DNA of 55,116 nt from Trichocoleus desertorum ATA4-8-CV12 (GTDB lineage: Bacteria; Cyanobacteriota; Cyanobacteriia; FACHB-46), in contig JAHHIL010000036.1 in the NCBI GenBank assembly GCA_019358975.1, positions 1 through 55,116 on the forward strand, in the 5' to 3' direction. A program made the position numbers and the translations under genes. The notes under the pieces are model-generated. The model was not told the origin of the DNA. It saw only the letters and a list, made by a program, of their open reading frames with translations, and ran no database searches. Below are positions 1 to 7,835 of the stretch, one piece after another. Within the stretch, counting starts at the first letter, position 1, and each line of letters begins with the position of its first letter.

Positions 1-2
1 GG

Positions 3-107
3 GAGCACTATCGTAATCACACCCGAGCCACGGTTAATTGGCGCTTTTCTACCGTGGATGCTCGCGCAAAATTCGAGCGGCTCTATCCAACCCCTAGCCT
101 GTCATAA
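3..107 (+). pseudogene. IS630-family transposase, C-terminal fragment
   Basis: An open frame enters from the left edge and stops at TAA 105-107. Its 34 residues contain the NWRFSTVDAR segment followed by KFERLYP, which is the characteristic C-terminal tail of cyanobacterial IS630-family DDE transposases. The IS630 transposase near the right end of this window ends with the closely similar WRFTTADAR...LYP, an internal cross-check. Only the tail lies in the window, so whether the element is complete upstream cannot be told. The element probably ends shortly after, near the TA-containing sequence at about 120-126. Confidence 0.75.
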
Positions 108-155
108 TCCCTGTGGTGGACTACTAGCAACATCATCCTCAAAGTATTTTGGTCA

Positions 156-260
156 ATGGCCATCTTACTAGCAGTCTTTGTCATCGGTAGCCTGATGTTT
201 ACACGAACTGAAACAGTAGATCAGGGATTGGAAGATACTCAGCCGCTCATCCAGAAATAA
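156..260 (+). CDS. Possible small single-TM peptide or gene remnant
   Basis: A 34-residue frame opens with a hydrophobic stretch (MAILLAVFVIGSLMF) and ends with a polar, acidic tail. The frame stays open upstream to the IS630 remnant, so this may be the 3' scrap of a membrane-protein gene truncated by the insertion. No convincing ribosome-binding site is present and I do not recognise a family. Apart from this and the transposase tail, nothing else was seen in bases 1-337. Confidence 0.2.
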   Translation: MAILLAVFVIGSLMFTRTETVDQGLEDTQPLIQK

Positions 261-337
261 GGATAGCAAGTTCTCAATAGCTACTCGTCCGTCTTATTTA
301 CAACCTCTGTTTTGAATTCTTAACACTAGCAGTCATC

Positions 338-854
338 ATGAGATGGAAATCCTGTTTAACCTTTAGCAATTGGGCGATCGCGCGATCGCTCAAACAACTG
401 TTAGCTTTACTCGTCGCACTTATCTGGATTTTTTCCTTGACTGTACTACCTGTCTCAGCGCAAGAACAGCAGGGAAAAAACAGTCAATTTCCGCTGTTAT
501 CACCTCCTAACGACCAACAGACAGAATCAAAACCTGTTACGCCGCCTCTTCCTAATCAGCAGGAACCCCAAGATCCTCAGGAAATAGAAGCTTCCATCGA
601 CAAATTTTTTACTGAAGAAATCCCTAAAGAGCATGTCCCTGGCTCGGTGGTTGCCTTGGTAAAAGATGAAAAAACTCTATTTACCAAAGTCGATTGCCCT
701 GCCCGTCTTCGCGTTGTTGGCCTGGAAACATAAGTTCTGGTCTGCTTGGGAGCGATCGCTTTACTCCCTAACCACCCTAGCAGCTCTAGTTTTTATCCCG
801 TTCCTAGTTTATTGGAATCTGCTAGGTGGAGCAGGTTTAGCAGGCAGTTTATGA
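338..854 (+). pseudogene. Serine hydrolase (beta-lactamase family) with large internal deletion
   Basis: The first part (338 to about 690) encodes a membrane/signal segment, a Pro/Gln-rich linker and then FFTEEIPKEHVPGSVVALVKD, the usual opening of class-C beta-lactamase-like serine hydrolases. From about 690 the matching frame changes, and the following residues (ALPVFALLAWKHKFW... to FIPFLVYWNLLG) look like the C-terminal membrane helices found in the long membrane-anchored members. The catalytic core (SxxK, YxN) is absent. I read this as one gene that lost several hundred codons, with the two ends joined out of frame. Family members of this type usually have 500-650 residues. Non-functional. 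Confidence 0.7.
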
Positions 855-855
855 C

Positions 856-897
856 TTTAGCACCCAAAATTTAGCACCCAAAATTTAGCACCCAAAA
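856..897. repeat. Three perfect tandem copies of a 14-bp unit
   Basis: The unit TTTAGCACCCAAAA occurs at 856-869, 870-883 and 884-897 without a mismatch, directly after the stop of the deleted serine hydrolase. This looks like a short slippage-type repeat. No coding role is evident. Confidence 0.9.
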
Positions 898-938
898 TCA
901 TGTTTTAGGCTCAGTCAAGGCTACAGACTCAAGTAAAA

Positions 939-978
939 TTGCAGCGATCAGCTCAACAGAGGAAAGCGATCGCTGCAA
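939..978. terminator. Hairpin between convergent genes, probable terminator
   Basis: TTGCAGCGATC at 939-949 pairs perfectly with GATCGCTGCAA at 968-978 (11-bp stem, 18-nt loop). On the minus strand the stem is followed by a T-rich stretch (TTTTACTT), which suits termination of the leftward secreted-protein gene ending at 1023. The plus-strand side is weaker. The stem incorporates HIP1 sequence, so a chance palindrome is possible. Confidence 0.45.
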
Positions 979-1022
979 CTTTAAACAGACCCACTCTCCT
1001 TAATGCCTACCCTGGGTGTGTT

Positions 1023-1469
1023 TTAATCTACAGGTAAGGTGTAGTTTAAGGTAGGCAAGCTGCTACTGTGCGTAGGGCAGGTATTGTTAACCGCTGATCT
1101 AATGGCAACATCTGCGAATCGACTGATTCCACTTGCACCTAATCTAGTGATGACTGTTGAGGGAAACATTGTCTTAGCATCAGCTTCAACCCCTGCTTTG
1201 ATAGTTGCATAGGGTCGTTCCTGCTTCATCTGTGCACAGGTTGTATTAGCAAGAGCTATTAATCTGCCAAGAGGAGCAGTGGCTATAAAGTGATAGTGCC
1301 GTATTTCATAAGGTCCTTCTCGTATCCAATCAGAGTCCCTTGCCAGCTGGCTGAGATAGTTCCGAAATGGTACTGGATATGCCCAGTCACCTGTTTGGGC
1401 TTGTGCTGGTAGATTTAGCGACAGTGCGGAAGCTATCCCTAATGTTGCTGCTACAAATCTTTTTAACAT
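1023..1469 (-). CDS. Small secreted hypothetical protein
   Basis: The protein is 148 residues when started at the ATG whose complement lies at 1467-1469. This start is preferred over upstream ones because AAAAAGGA lies just before it and the protein then begins with a classic signal peptide (MLKRFVAATLGIASALSLNLPAQAQ). The mature part contains a central YEIRHYHFIATAPLGRLIALANTTC segment and two cysteines. I recognise no enzyme motif or named domain. It lies upstream of nothing in operon-like spacing, with about 180 bp to its upstream neighbour on the same strand. Probably exported to the periplasm, function unknown. Confidence 0.6.
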   Translation of the reverse strand: MLKRFVAATLGIASALSLNLPAQAQTGDWAYPVPFRNYLSQLARDSDWIREGPYEIRHYHFIATAPLGRLIALANTTCAQMKQERPYATIKAGVEADAKTMFPSTVITRLGASGISRFADVAIRSAVNNTCPTHSSSLPTLNYTLPVD

Positions 1470-1653
1470 TGATTTTTCCTTTTTGTATTGTTGTGACAGA
1501 GAGTTGTATAACTCTCTTAAATCTCCAGTGTGTAGACTCCTGCCATATTCCATGACTGAAACCTCTACTAGTCTTCTAACATCTGTCATTTAACTTGGAG
1601 GAGTTGGTATTACTGATCCCTCTACTCTTTGATGCACTGCCGCTTGCTTTATA

Positions 1654-1971
1654 TCAATTTCCTTCTCCATACACAGAGTCATCAAATGTTCTAATTGCCC
1701 TAGCATCATAGACCTGAGGGGATTGAGGATAACTAACAGCCTGCAATGTGGGGGCTTGCCCACATAAATAGGTTAGGTCAATCACTCTGCTGTCACTCGT
1801 TTGAAAGTAACAAAGTGGCTCAGAAAAGTAAGTATTTGCTGTTTCTACAGACTGAGACCTAGCTGTTTTTGGTAGTGGTTCCCCCACAGATGGTGGAACT
1901 CCAATGTTCGCTTGAGCAATGAGCGAAGCAAGCAGAAAGGATGAAAAATCTGTCCCAAAAAAGCTTAGCAT
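1654..1971 (-). CDS. Small secreted hypothetical protein with paired Cys motif
   Basis: The frame extends upstream to a GTG at 2058, but the internal ATG at 1971 gives 105 residues starting with a signal-peptide-like hydrophobic segment (MLSFFGTDFSSFLLASLIAQA), so I prefer it. No good ribosome-binding site supports either start. The mature region carries LCYFQTSDSRVIDLTYLCGQ, a two-cysteine signature seen in many short uncharacterised exported cyanobacterial proteins. A disulfide between these cysteines is plausible. Function unknown. Confidence 0.5.
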   Translation of the reverse strand: MLSFFGTDFSSFLLASLIAQANIGVPPSVGEPLPKTARSQSVETANTYFSEPLCYFQTSDSRVIDLTYLCGQAPTLQAVSYPQSPQVYDARAIRTFDDSVYGEGN

Positions 1972-2078
1972 TTGGTTTGTGAATGGATTTGTGCATTGAT
2001 AAATTTCATCAACCTTAATTCCTGCAAGCGTGCAGCGATCGCATTTATTGGATGACACGAATTTGTCTCTGCGTCATT

Positions 2079-2105
2079 TAGCTTGGCACGGGTAGCTTGG
2101 CACGG
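2079..2105. repeat. 13-bp direct repeat with terminal small palindrome
   Basis: TAGCTTGGCACGG is present at 2079-2091 and again at 2093-2105, one base apart. The second copy runs into GGCACGGTGCC (2097-2107), a short palindrome that could act as a weak terminator for the leftward TPR gene. Role uncertain. Confidence 0.5.
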
Positions 2106-2127
2106 TGCCACTGTGCATCGAGGTTTT

Positions 2128-3003
2128 TTATTCTATTAAGATGCCTGTGGCAGTCGCTCGGTGGGATTGGCCTTCTTGCTCCAGCTTTTTGGCGAACTGA
2201 AGGTCTGATGCGGCTCCCTTGCGATCGCCCAACTGAGTCCGAAGATCTGCTCGACGGACATAGACGGCAGCTAGCGCCGGATTCAGCTTAATAGCTTGAT
2301 TGAAATCCGCCATTGCTCCCTGCATATCTTTGAGTTGAAGCCGCAGTTCAGCCCGGTTAGCATACGCAGCAGCGTAACCAGGGTTATCTTCAATGGCCTG
2401 ATTAAAGTCTGCCATCGCAGACTGATACTTACCCAGCTTTAAGTTGAGCGCGCCTCGGTTGTTGTGGCCGATGCCATCTTCTGGATAAAGTTCAATCGCT
2501 TGGGTGTAGTCGCTGAGCGCTCCCTCATCATCGCCCACTTGTTCACGAGCTGCGCCGCGACTGTTATAAAGATATGAGAAATTAGGATTGCTCTTGATAG
2601 CTTCCGTATAGGACGCGATCGCCGCCTCATGATTTCCTATACGACTCTGAAGACGCCCTTGATAAGTGTGAGCAATCTCATGAGTAGGGATCACCTCTAT
2701 GGCTTGACTAAAGCTTACTAAAGCTCCTCGCTCATCTCCCTTCATAAGCTGCTCTAGCCCTCGATTGACAAAGCGCTCAGCCTTTAGATCCAGAGCATAT
2801 TCTTCGGGCGATCGCGGTTTGGATTCTGAAGATGGGTGATGTGAATCATGAGCAGAAGAATCAGAAGACGCCTGAAGTGAATTGTGACCATGAGAATGGG
2901 CCAGAACTGGGTGAGATGTCAGAGCAAACCCGCTACAAGTCATTGCGATGCCAATAGCAGCGACTTTAAAGCATGATTGAATCTTTAGCTCTAGTGACTT
3001 CAT
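2128..3003 (-). CDS. Exported TPR-repeat protein with His-rich N-terminal segment
   Basis: This 291-residue protein starts at an ATG preceded by GGAG at good spacing. It has a signal peptide (about residues 1-36), then a His/Ser-rich stretch (HSHGHN...HDSHH, about 36-57), then about six TPR units (GLEQLMKGDERGALVSFSQAI, NSRGAAREQVGDDEGALSDYTQAI and similar) to about residue 280. TPR arrays act as protein-protein scaffolds; the His cluster could bind Cu, Ni or Zn. Its position downstream of the multicopper oxidase on the same strand, 243 bp away, makes a metal-related periplasmic role attractive, but that is inference. The 243-bp gap contains no convincing gene. Confidence 0.85.
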   Translation of the reverse strand: MKSLELKIQSCFKVAAIGIAMTCSGFALTSHPVLAHSHGHNSLQASSDSSAHDSHHPSSESKPRSPEEYALDLKAERFVNRGLEQLMKGDERGALVSFSQAIEVIPTHEIAHTYQGRLQSRIGNHEAAIASYTEAIKSNPNFSYLYNSRGAAREQVGDDEGALSDYTQAIELYPEDGIGHNNRGALNLKLGKYQSAMADFNQAIEDNPGYAAAYANRAELRLQLKDMQGAMADFNQAIKLNPALAAVYVRRADLRTQLGDRKGAASDLQFAKKLEQEGQSHRATATGILIE

Positions 3004-3246
3004 TGGTAGAACTCCGGGGTGAGATTAATTTTGCGATCGAATCTAAATTTGGTCAGCGCAGGCAAGGCTGAAGTAATCTAGCGCAGCCATCCCTGTCGCC
3101 TTAAAGAACTATCAAAATTTCTACCCAGCTTTTGCCTTAGCAATTCCCCATCCAGAGAAGCACCAAGGCAAGAACTGGAAATTAACAGCGATCGAGGAAT
3201 TGATCCCCAAAGATTTCGATCCTTAACGCAGCTAGCAACCGATGGA

Positions 3247-4749
3247 TTAAAGCGGCGGTGCGGGCAGAGGTCGGGCGGGCGCGGTTGTAACCGGATCAGG
3301 GCCACCTGTACCCACTTGGAACTGGTTCATCATGTCGTGGTCTTCATGCACGCTGTTGTGACAGTGCGACATATATTTACCTGTGTGAGGCCCAAATTTG
3401 CCAATCACCCGCACAGACTCGTTTTCACCCACATAGAAGACATCTTTGAAGCCGCGCTCGTAGGGGAAAGGTGCTTTCCCGTTGCGATCGATAATTTGAG
3501 CATCAATCAAGTGGACGTGAATTGGATGGAACCAGCCGCCTGAGTTGTTGTACAGTCGCCAGATTTCAACATCGCCAAGTTGAGGGTTAGCATCAATTCG
3601 GTTGACATCCCATACTTTGCCATTAATGACCCACAGTCCGTTTGAGCGCTCATATCGAAACTCCCGCGTCCGCACTGCCGAAGAGGTAGGAATGACACTG
3701 TAAGGACGAAGTGTGCTGGGAACAGAGCTATCGTCTGCTTCCTGCCGCACCACATCAAACCGCATGACTACATTGGTATTGGCATAGTCTTCGTTGTTGG
3801 GCAGACTAAGGTTTTGCAGCACAATCTTAGTGCCAACTGGGTACTTAGAAAAATCGATCACAAACTCGTACCGTTCTGCCATGCCAAGCCGGAAGTTTGC
3901 CACCTCTACGGGCGATCCCATCAGTCCAGCATCCGTGCCAATCATCGTAAACTTGCTGCCATTACTGAGGGCAAGCCGATACGATCGCGAAAGTGAACCA
4001 TTCAACACACGGAAGCGGTACTTGCGGTTTGCCACCTCCATCCGAGGCCAAGGCACACCATTGACAGTGATGATGTCTCCCATCAGGTTGTCCTCACCAT
4101 CGTCGTCATACACTAATGAGCCATTTGAGGAGAGAATGACGTCTTGGATCATCAGCGATACATCATACGCTCCTTTGGGTAAAGCGAGGCCTAGCTCAAG
4201 GTCATCTTGAACAATGTAGCTGGCAGCCAATCCTTTGTAGACGTTGCGAGCTGTTCTGTGAATTGCGTGGTCATGATACCACAACGTTGCAGCCCGGTTA
4301 TTAGGGTAAATGTAATCTTTGTAGTACCCAGGTGGAATTAAATCCTCTGCGTAACCATCGTACTGAGGTAGGGAGGCCATACCATGCAGGTGCGTGGAGG
4401 TTGGCGTTCCAATGCTGTCATTGATGAAGCGAACCACAGACTGACGATCTTTGCGCTGCCTGATGGTTGGCCCTGGCACTGTTCCGTTGTAGCTGAAGAC
4501 CTCGGTACTGAGACCCGGAATAATGTTGACCCGCGTCTTGTTGACCTTGATCTCGTAGTAGTCGGTTGTTGCATCGCTACGCACAGGGTTAAGCACGGGC
4601 GGAAGGCGGAAAGGAAGAGAGAAAGGAGCAACCTTGGGGCTGTTCGGATCGCTTGCGTAGCTCCGTTTTTGCAGTCCGATCGGCAGTAGCAATGAACCAC
4701 CTGCGATCGCTCCAAACTTCAAAACGTCGCGCCTGGTAAATCTTGTCAT
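3247..4749 (-). CDS. Multicopper oxidase, Tat-exported (CotA/bilirubin-oxidase type)
   Basis: The product has 500 residues and an N-terminal twin-arginine signal (TRRDVLKFGAIAGGS). All four copper-binding blocks are present in order: HLHG (about residue 120), WYHDHA (about 158), HPIHVHL (about 412) and the T1/T2/T3 block HCHNSVHEDHDMM (about 462), with Met as the probable axial T1 ligand. It should couple one-electron oxidation of a substrate (phenolics, bilirubin-like compounds, Cu(I) or Mn(II)) to reduction of O2 to water in the periplasm. It ends 244 bp before the His-rich TPR gene and follows the two-component pair on the same strand. Substrate cannot be told from sequence. No Shine-Dalgarno precedes the start. 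Confidence 0.92.
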   Translation of the reverse strand: MTRFTRRDVLKFGAIAGGSLLLPIGLQKRSYASDPNSPKVAPFSLPFRLPPVLNPVRSDATTDYYEIKVNKTRVNIIPGLSTEVFSYNGTVPGPTIRQRKDRQSVVRFINDSIGTPTSTHLHGMASLPQYDGYAEDLIPPGYYKDYIYPNNRAATLWYHDHAIHRTARNVYKGLAASYIVQDDLELGLALPKGAYDVSLMIQDVILSSNGSLVYDDDGEDNLMGDIITVNGVPWPRMEVANRKYRFRVLNGSLSRSYRLALSNGSKFTMIGTDAGLMGSPVEVANFRLGMAERYEFVIDFSKYPVGTKIVLQNLSLPNNEDYANTNVVMRFDVVRQEADDSSVPSTLRPYSVIPTSSAVRTREFRYERSNGLWVINGKVWDVNRIDANPQLGDVEIWRLYNNSGGWFHPIHVHLIDAQIIDRNGKAPFPYERGFKDVFYVGENESVRVIGKFGPHTGKYMSHCHNSVHEDHDMMNQFQVGTGGPDPVTTAPARPLPAPPL

Positions 4750-5399
4750 GATGATTTTTTAAGGGGGTTGTCTAGGTAGATTGAGCAAGAGGGTCACACT
4801 TAAACGACTGTGCGAAGAGAGAAACCTGCGCCAAGGCAGCACAAACTTGTACTTCAGAGGAAGTAGCTACTTTATGCTTGCCACGTGTACATCAAATCTT
4901 TTAGGTATAAATGATGACGTACATAAAGCGCTTGGCATCCTGGGTAGGTATTTACATTGCTTTATGAGCAACTTTACATTAATTCACATTATTACAGTAG
5001 TATTTATGAATTAGTAGCCAAACAGGCCGAAAAAACGGCTGTTTTTGTAAACTTTTGTAAAGCATTGACGAACACAGGAACTTTTGACGCTGCTTGTATT
5101 CGCTTTACTTAGAAATTTTCTACAGTCTGAGAAATGACAATTCCAGTAGAAACAAGGAATTTCTAACAAATCAAGTTAAATCTTTACAAAACTTATCTAT
5201 TAAGATAGATGCCCTTTCTGGAGACAAATTTTCGCCATGTAAAATTGAATACAATAGAATAGATTTCCTGCACAAATTAAAATTGGCCCCCTTTCTGAAA
5301 TGCCCGTTAGAGTAAAATTTGCTCGATCGGACATGCTGGGAGCCTGCGGAGTTGCGTCAACCGTTTCACAGAAACAGACCGGGACTTAGAATATCCCGC
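4750..5399. other. 650-bp non-coding interval upstream of the oxidase, with TGTAAA direct repeat
   Basis: No gene is supported here; short frames in both directions lack family features and ribosome sites. The interval is AT-rich between about 4970 and 5290. At 5044-5062 it contains TTTGTAAAC-TTT-TGTAAAG, two TGTAAA half-sites 10 bp apart (5046-5051 and 5056-5061). Nearly the same 19 bp recurs upstream of the ATPase fragment at 52914-52932. Such phased direct repeats suit an OmpR-family response regulator. It lies about 300 bp upstream of the multicopper-oxidase start. Confidence 0.45.
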
Positions 5400-6773
5400 T
5401 CATTCTAGGGGCAAGCGCACAGTAAAGGTGCTGCCCTTACCAAGTTCACTGCGTACTTGAAGGGTGCCGTGATGGGCCTGAGCAATGGCTAAAGCAATAG
5501 GTAAACCTAAACCAGAACCGCCTGTGTGGCGCGATCGCTCTTGTTCTACTCGATAAAAGCGATCGAAAATTCGGCCTTGGTCGGCTGGAGCAATTCCTAG
5601 CCCTGTATCCTGAACTTGAATAATGGCGTCTTGTTCATTTCTGTTGAGCGAAACCGTCACCTTTCCTCCTGCGAGTGTTGCTTGAATCGCATTGTTAATT
5701 AAGTTGCAACCTAAACGATAAAGCTGTTCCTCATCACCTAAAACATAGACAGATGTGGGCACCTGTAACTGTATGGAAAGTTCTACTTTCCCTTTAACTG
5801 CTAAAAAAGCGAGTTCTTCTACTAAATCGCTGATCAGATCATTGAGACAGCAAGGGAGATGCTTTCCTGTCAGTTTACGCTGGTCAATCCGGGTTAGTAG
5901 TAGAAGATCCTTAACTAACTCTGAGAGCCGTAAAGTTTGGCGTTGCAAGACAGCTAGCACTCCTCCTGTTATCTCTACAGTAGAATTTTCAGACTTATCT
6001 TGAAAGCGCAGCGTAGATTCGATTGTGGCTTGCATGGCAGCGAGCGGGGTGCGAAATTCGTGGGCAGCATCGGCAGTAAACTGCTGCATTCTCTGATAAG
6101 AGTGGTAGATCGGTTGCATCGCTAATCCCGCTAGCCACCAGCTTGACAAAGCTACCAGAAGCAGAGCGATCGCGCACCCTAGCAGCAACGTCCAGCGTAA
6201 GGCCACCAGGTTTTGGTCTAGGTCTTGTAGCGATCGCCCCACCTGGACATATCCTCCGGACTGATTCTGTATCTGTAGCGGTAAGGAGACTTGGCGATAG
6301 CGAATCCCTTGCTCATCTGTCAATGTCTCCCACTTTGCTTTTCCTGATGTGCTGGGCAATTGGTCTATCTGGAGTCCCATGACCACAATGGGTCTTCCCT
6401 TTGAATCTATTAAGCGAATGTAGTAATTGATTGGATCAGGCACACCGACCAAAGGAGGCCGAATGACTTCAGGAAGTTGAGCTGCTTTAGTAGCTTCAGC
6501 GCTAGGGATACAATCTGCTTCAGCGAGACATAGACGCAAGGAGAGGTTTTTAGCAACCTGACGTAACTGTTCTGGTCGCTGTATGACAGGCTCAATTCGT
6601 TTCGCCACAACCCCTGTAACCGCTTGCAATCCTTGATCGATAGTTCGGCGATAGGCATGGGCAACCACCTGATAAACTCCAAAACCAGATGCCCCCAGGA
6701 TGCAAGCCATGACCCCAGCGTACCAAATAGCCAGACGGAGACGAGTTGAGCCAAAGAGTTGACTGTCTTTCAT
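5400..6773 (-). CDS. rppB: Sensor histidine kinase, RppB-like
   Basis: This 457-residue membrane kinase has TM1 at about residues 14-36, a periplasmic sensor region of about 155 residues containing a Cys pair (LCLAEADC), and TM2 at about 194-218. Then come HisKA with the phospho-acceptor in AAHEFRTPLAAM (about residue 239) and a HATPase with N, G1 (DTGLGI) and G2 (GSGLGLPIA) boxes. The N-terminal pattern (STRLRLAIWYAGVMACILG) matches cyanobacterial RppB/NrsS-type sensors, which respond to redox or nickel. Its start lies 3 bp after the stop of the response regulator, so the two are co-transcribed. The actual stimulus is not visible; metal sensing fits the neighbours. Confidence 0.85.
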   Translation of the reverse strand: MKDSQLFGSTRLRLAIWYAGVMACILGASGFGVYQVVAHAYRRTIDQGLQAVTGVVAKRIEPVIQRPEQLRQVAKNLSLRLCLAEADCIPSAEATKAAQLPEVIRPPLVGVPDPINYYIRLIDSKGRPIVVMGLQIDQLPSTSGKAKWETLTDEQGIRYRQVSLPLQIQNQSGGYVQVGRSLQDLDQNLVALRWTLLLGCAIALLLVALSSWWLAGLAMQPIYHSYQRMQQFTADAAHEFRTPLAAMQATIESTLRFQDKSENSTVEITGGVLAVLQRQTLRLSELVKDLLLLTRIDQRKLTGKHLPCCLNDLISDLVEELAFLAVKGKVELSIQLQVPTSVYVLGDEEQLYRLGCNLINNAIQATLAGGKVTVSLNRNEQDAIIQVQDTGLGIAPADQGRIFDRFYRVEQERSRHTGGSGLGLPIALAIAQAHHGTLQVRSELGKGSTFTVRLPLE

Positions 6774-6776
6774 TGC

Positions 6777-7466
6777 TTATCCATCCAGGTTAAAGCGATA
6801 GCCCACACCGTAGATGGTTTCAATCGTAGACCCCTCATCTTCCAATTTACGCCGGAGTAGACGAACTTGGGCGGCAACAACATTACTCACAGGTTCAGCT
6901 CCCACTTCCCAAAGCTGGTTCATGATTTGATCGCGATTGACAATCTGGTTGGGGTGCTTCATGAAGTACTCCAAGAGCTGAAACTCTTTGATAGTTAGAG
7001 GAATCACCTGGCGATCGCCCTTCGCATCTTGCCGAACAGCTGCGTGAGTTCCATAGTTGAGTGTTAAATTGCCAACCCGGAGTTGAGACGGCTGGATCTG
7101 AGGCGATCGCCGCCGCAACGCTCGCAGTCTTGCCAGCAGTTCTGCCATCTGAAAGGGCTTAACCAAGTAGTCATCTGCGCCACTGTCCAGCCCTTGAATC
7201 TTTTCTTCCATCCGGTCTTTTGCAGTCAGCATCAAAACAGGAAGCGGTCTATTTTGGGCTCGTAGCCGTTTGCATAACTCCACCCCTGACATCCCTGGCA
7301 ACATCCAATCAAAAATTGCCAAAGTGTATTCGCTCCAGTGAGATTCTAGATAGCTCCAGGCTTGCTTGCCATCTAGCACCCAGTCCACCACGTAGGTCTG
7401 GTGATTCAAAACTTGCTTAATGGCTGCACCTAAATCGGTTTCATCTTCAACTAATAACAGTCGCAT
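6777..7466 (-). CDS. rppA: OmpR/PhoB-family response regulator, RppA-like
   Basis: The protein has 229 residues. The receiver domain (1 to about 118) has the acidic pocket EDE, the phospho-acceptor Asp in IFDWMLPGMSG (about residue 53) and the conserved Lys in LVKPF. The C-terminal winged helix (about 130-227) ends with the recognition-helix pattern NVVAAQVRLLRRKLE and the wing YGVGYRF. Length and pattern match RppA/NrsR-type regulators. It is the first gene of the leftward rppA-rppB unit. The upstream interval contains two 11-bp-phased TGAAA direct repeats that are good candidate sites for this regulator, implying autoregulation and control of the divergent secreted-protein gene. Confidence 0.87.
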   Translation of the reverse strand: MRLLLVEDETDLGAAIKQVLNHQTYVVDWVLDGKQAWSYLESHWSEYTLAIFDWMLPGMSGVELCKRLRAQNRPLPVLMLTAKDRMEEKIQGLDSGADDYLVKPFQMAELLARLRALRRRSPQIQPSQLRVGNLTLNYGTHAAVRQDAKGDRQVIPLTIKEFQLLEYFMKHPNQIVNRDQIMNQLWEVGAEPVSNVVAAQVRLLRRKLEDEGSTIETIYGVGYRFNLDG

Positions 7467-7835
7467 TATTAATAACTTTCTTCTGACTAGAATCCCTTAA
7501 TTACAAGGTATTTACAGAATAGTGAAATCAGCATGAAATTCATCTCCTCCATTAGATATAAATACTAGCACCATACGCATAAAAGGCTTGAGTTAATAAT
7601 GAAAACAGCATGAATTTTTACTCAACCTATAAATAGAAACCTCCCTTCTCTCTTTAGCTGGAAGAAATAACTAACTTCAATCTCTATATTAGTAAACAAA
7701 TGACTAAAACTTGATTATTGCTAAGCAAGATAGAGATTAAAAGTTTTTTCGAACTCATTAAAAATGCTTTAACTCAAATGTTCTATGCTTCAAGTTTTAT
7801 TTAAGTTCAATCAGCATCATGTTTAGGAGAAGGTT
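7467..7835. promoter_or_regulatory. Divergent intergenic region with two phased direct-repeat operator candidates
   Basis: No gene is present in this AT-rich interval between the rppA-like gene (leftward) and the secreted-protein gene (rightward). TGAAAT occurs at 7523-7528 and 7534-7539, an exact 11-bp period. A second pair, TGAAAA 7600-7605 and TGAATT 7611-7616, has the same 11-bp period and the same spacer (CAGCA). Tandem half-sites one helical turn apart are how OmpR/PhoB-family dimers bind DNA. Assigning them to the adjacent regulator is inference. Confidence 0.6.

Noticed and set aside
3078-3305. 75-codon minus-strand frame between the TPR and multicopper-oxidase genes
   Set aside because: It overlaps the oxidase 3' end in another frame, has no ribosome site, and its composition looks like random translation.
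4781-5315. Two rightward frames (77 and 73 codons) in the region upstream of the oxidase
   Set aside because: AT-rich, no family signal, no ribosome site; more likely regulatory or decayed DNA.
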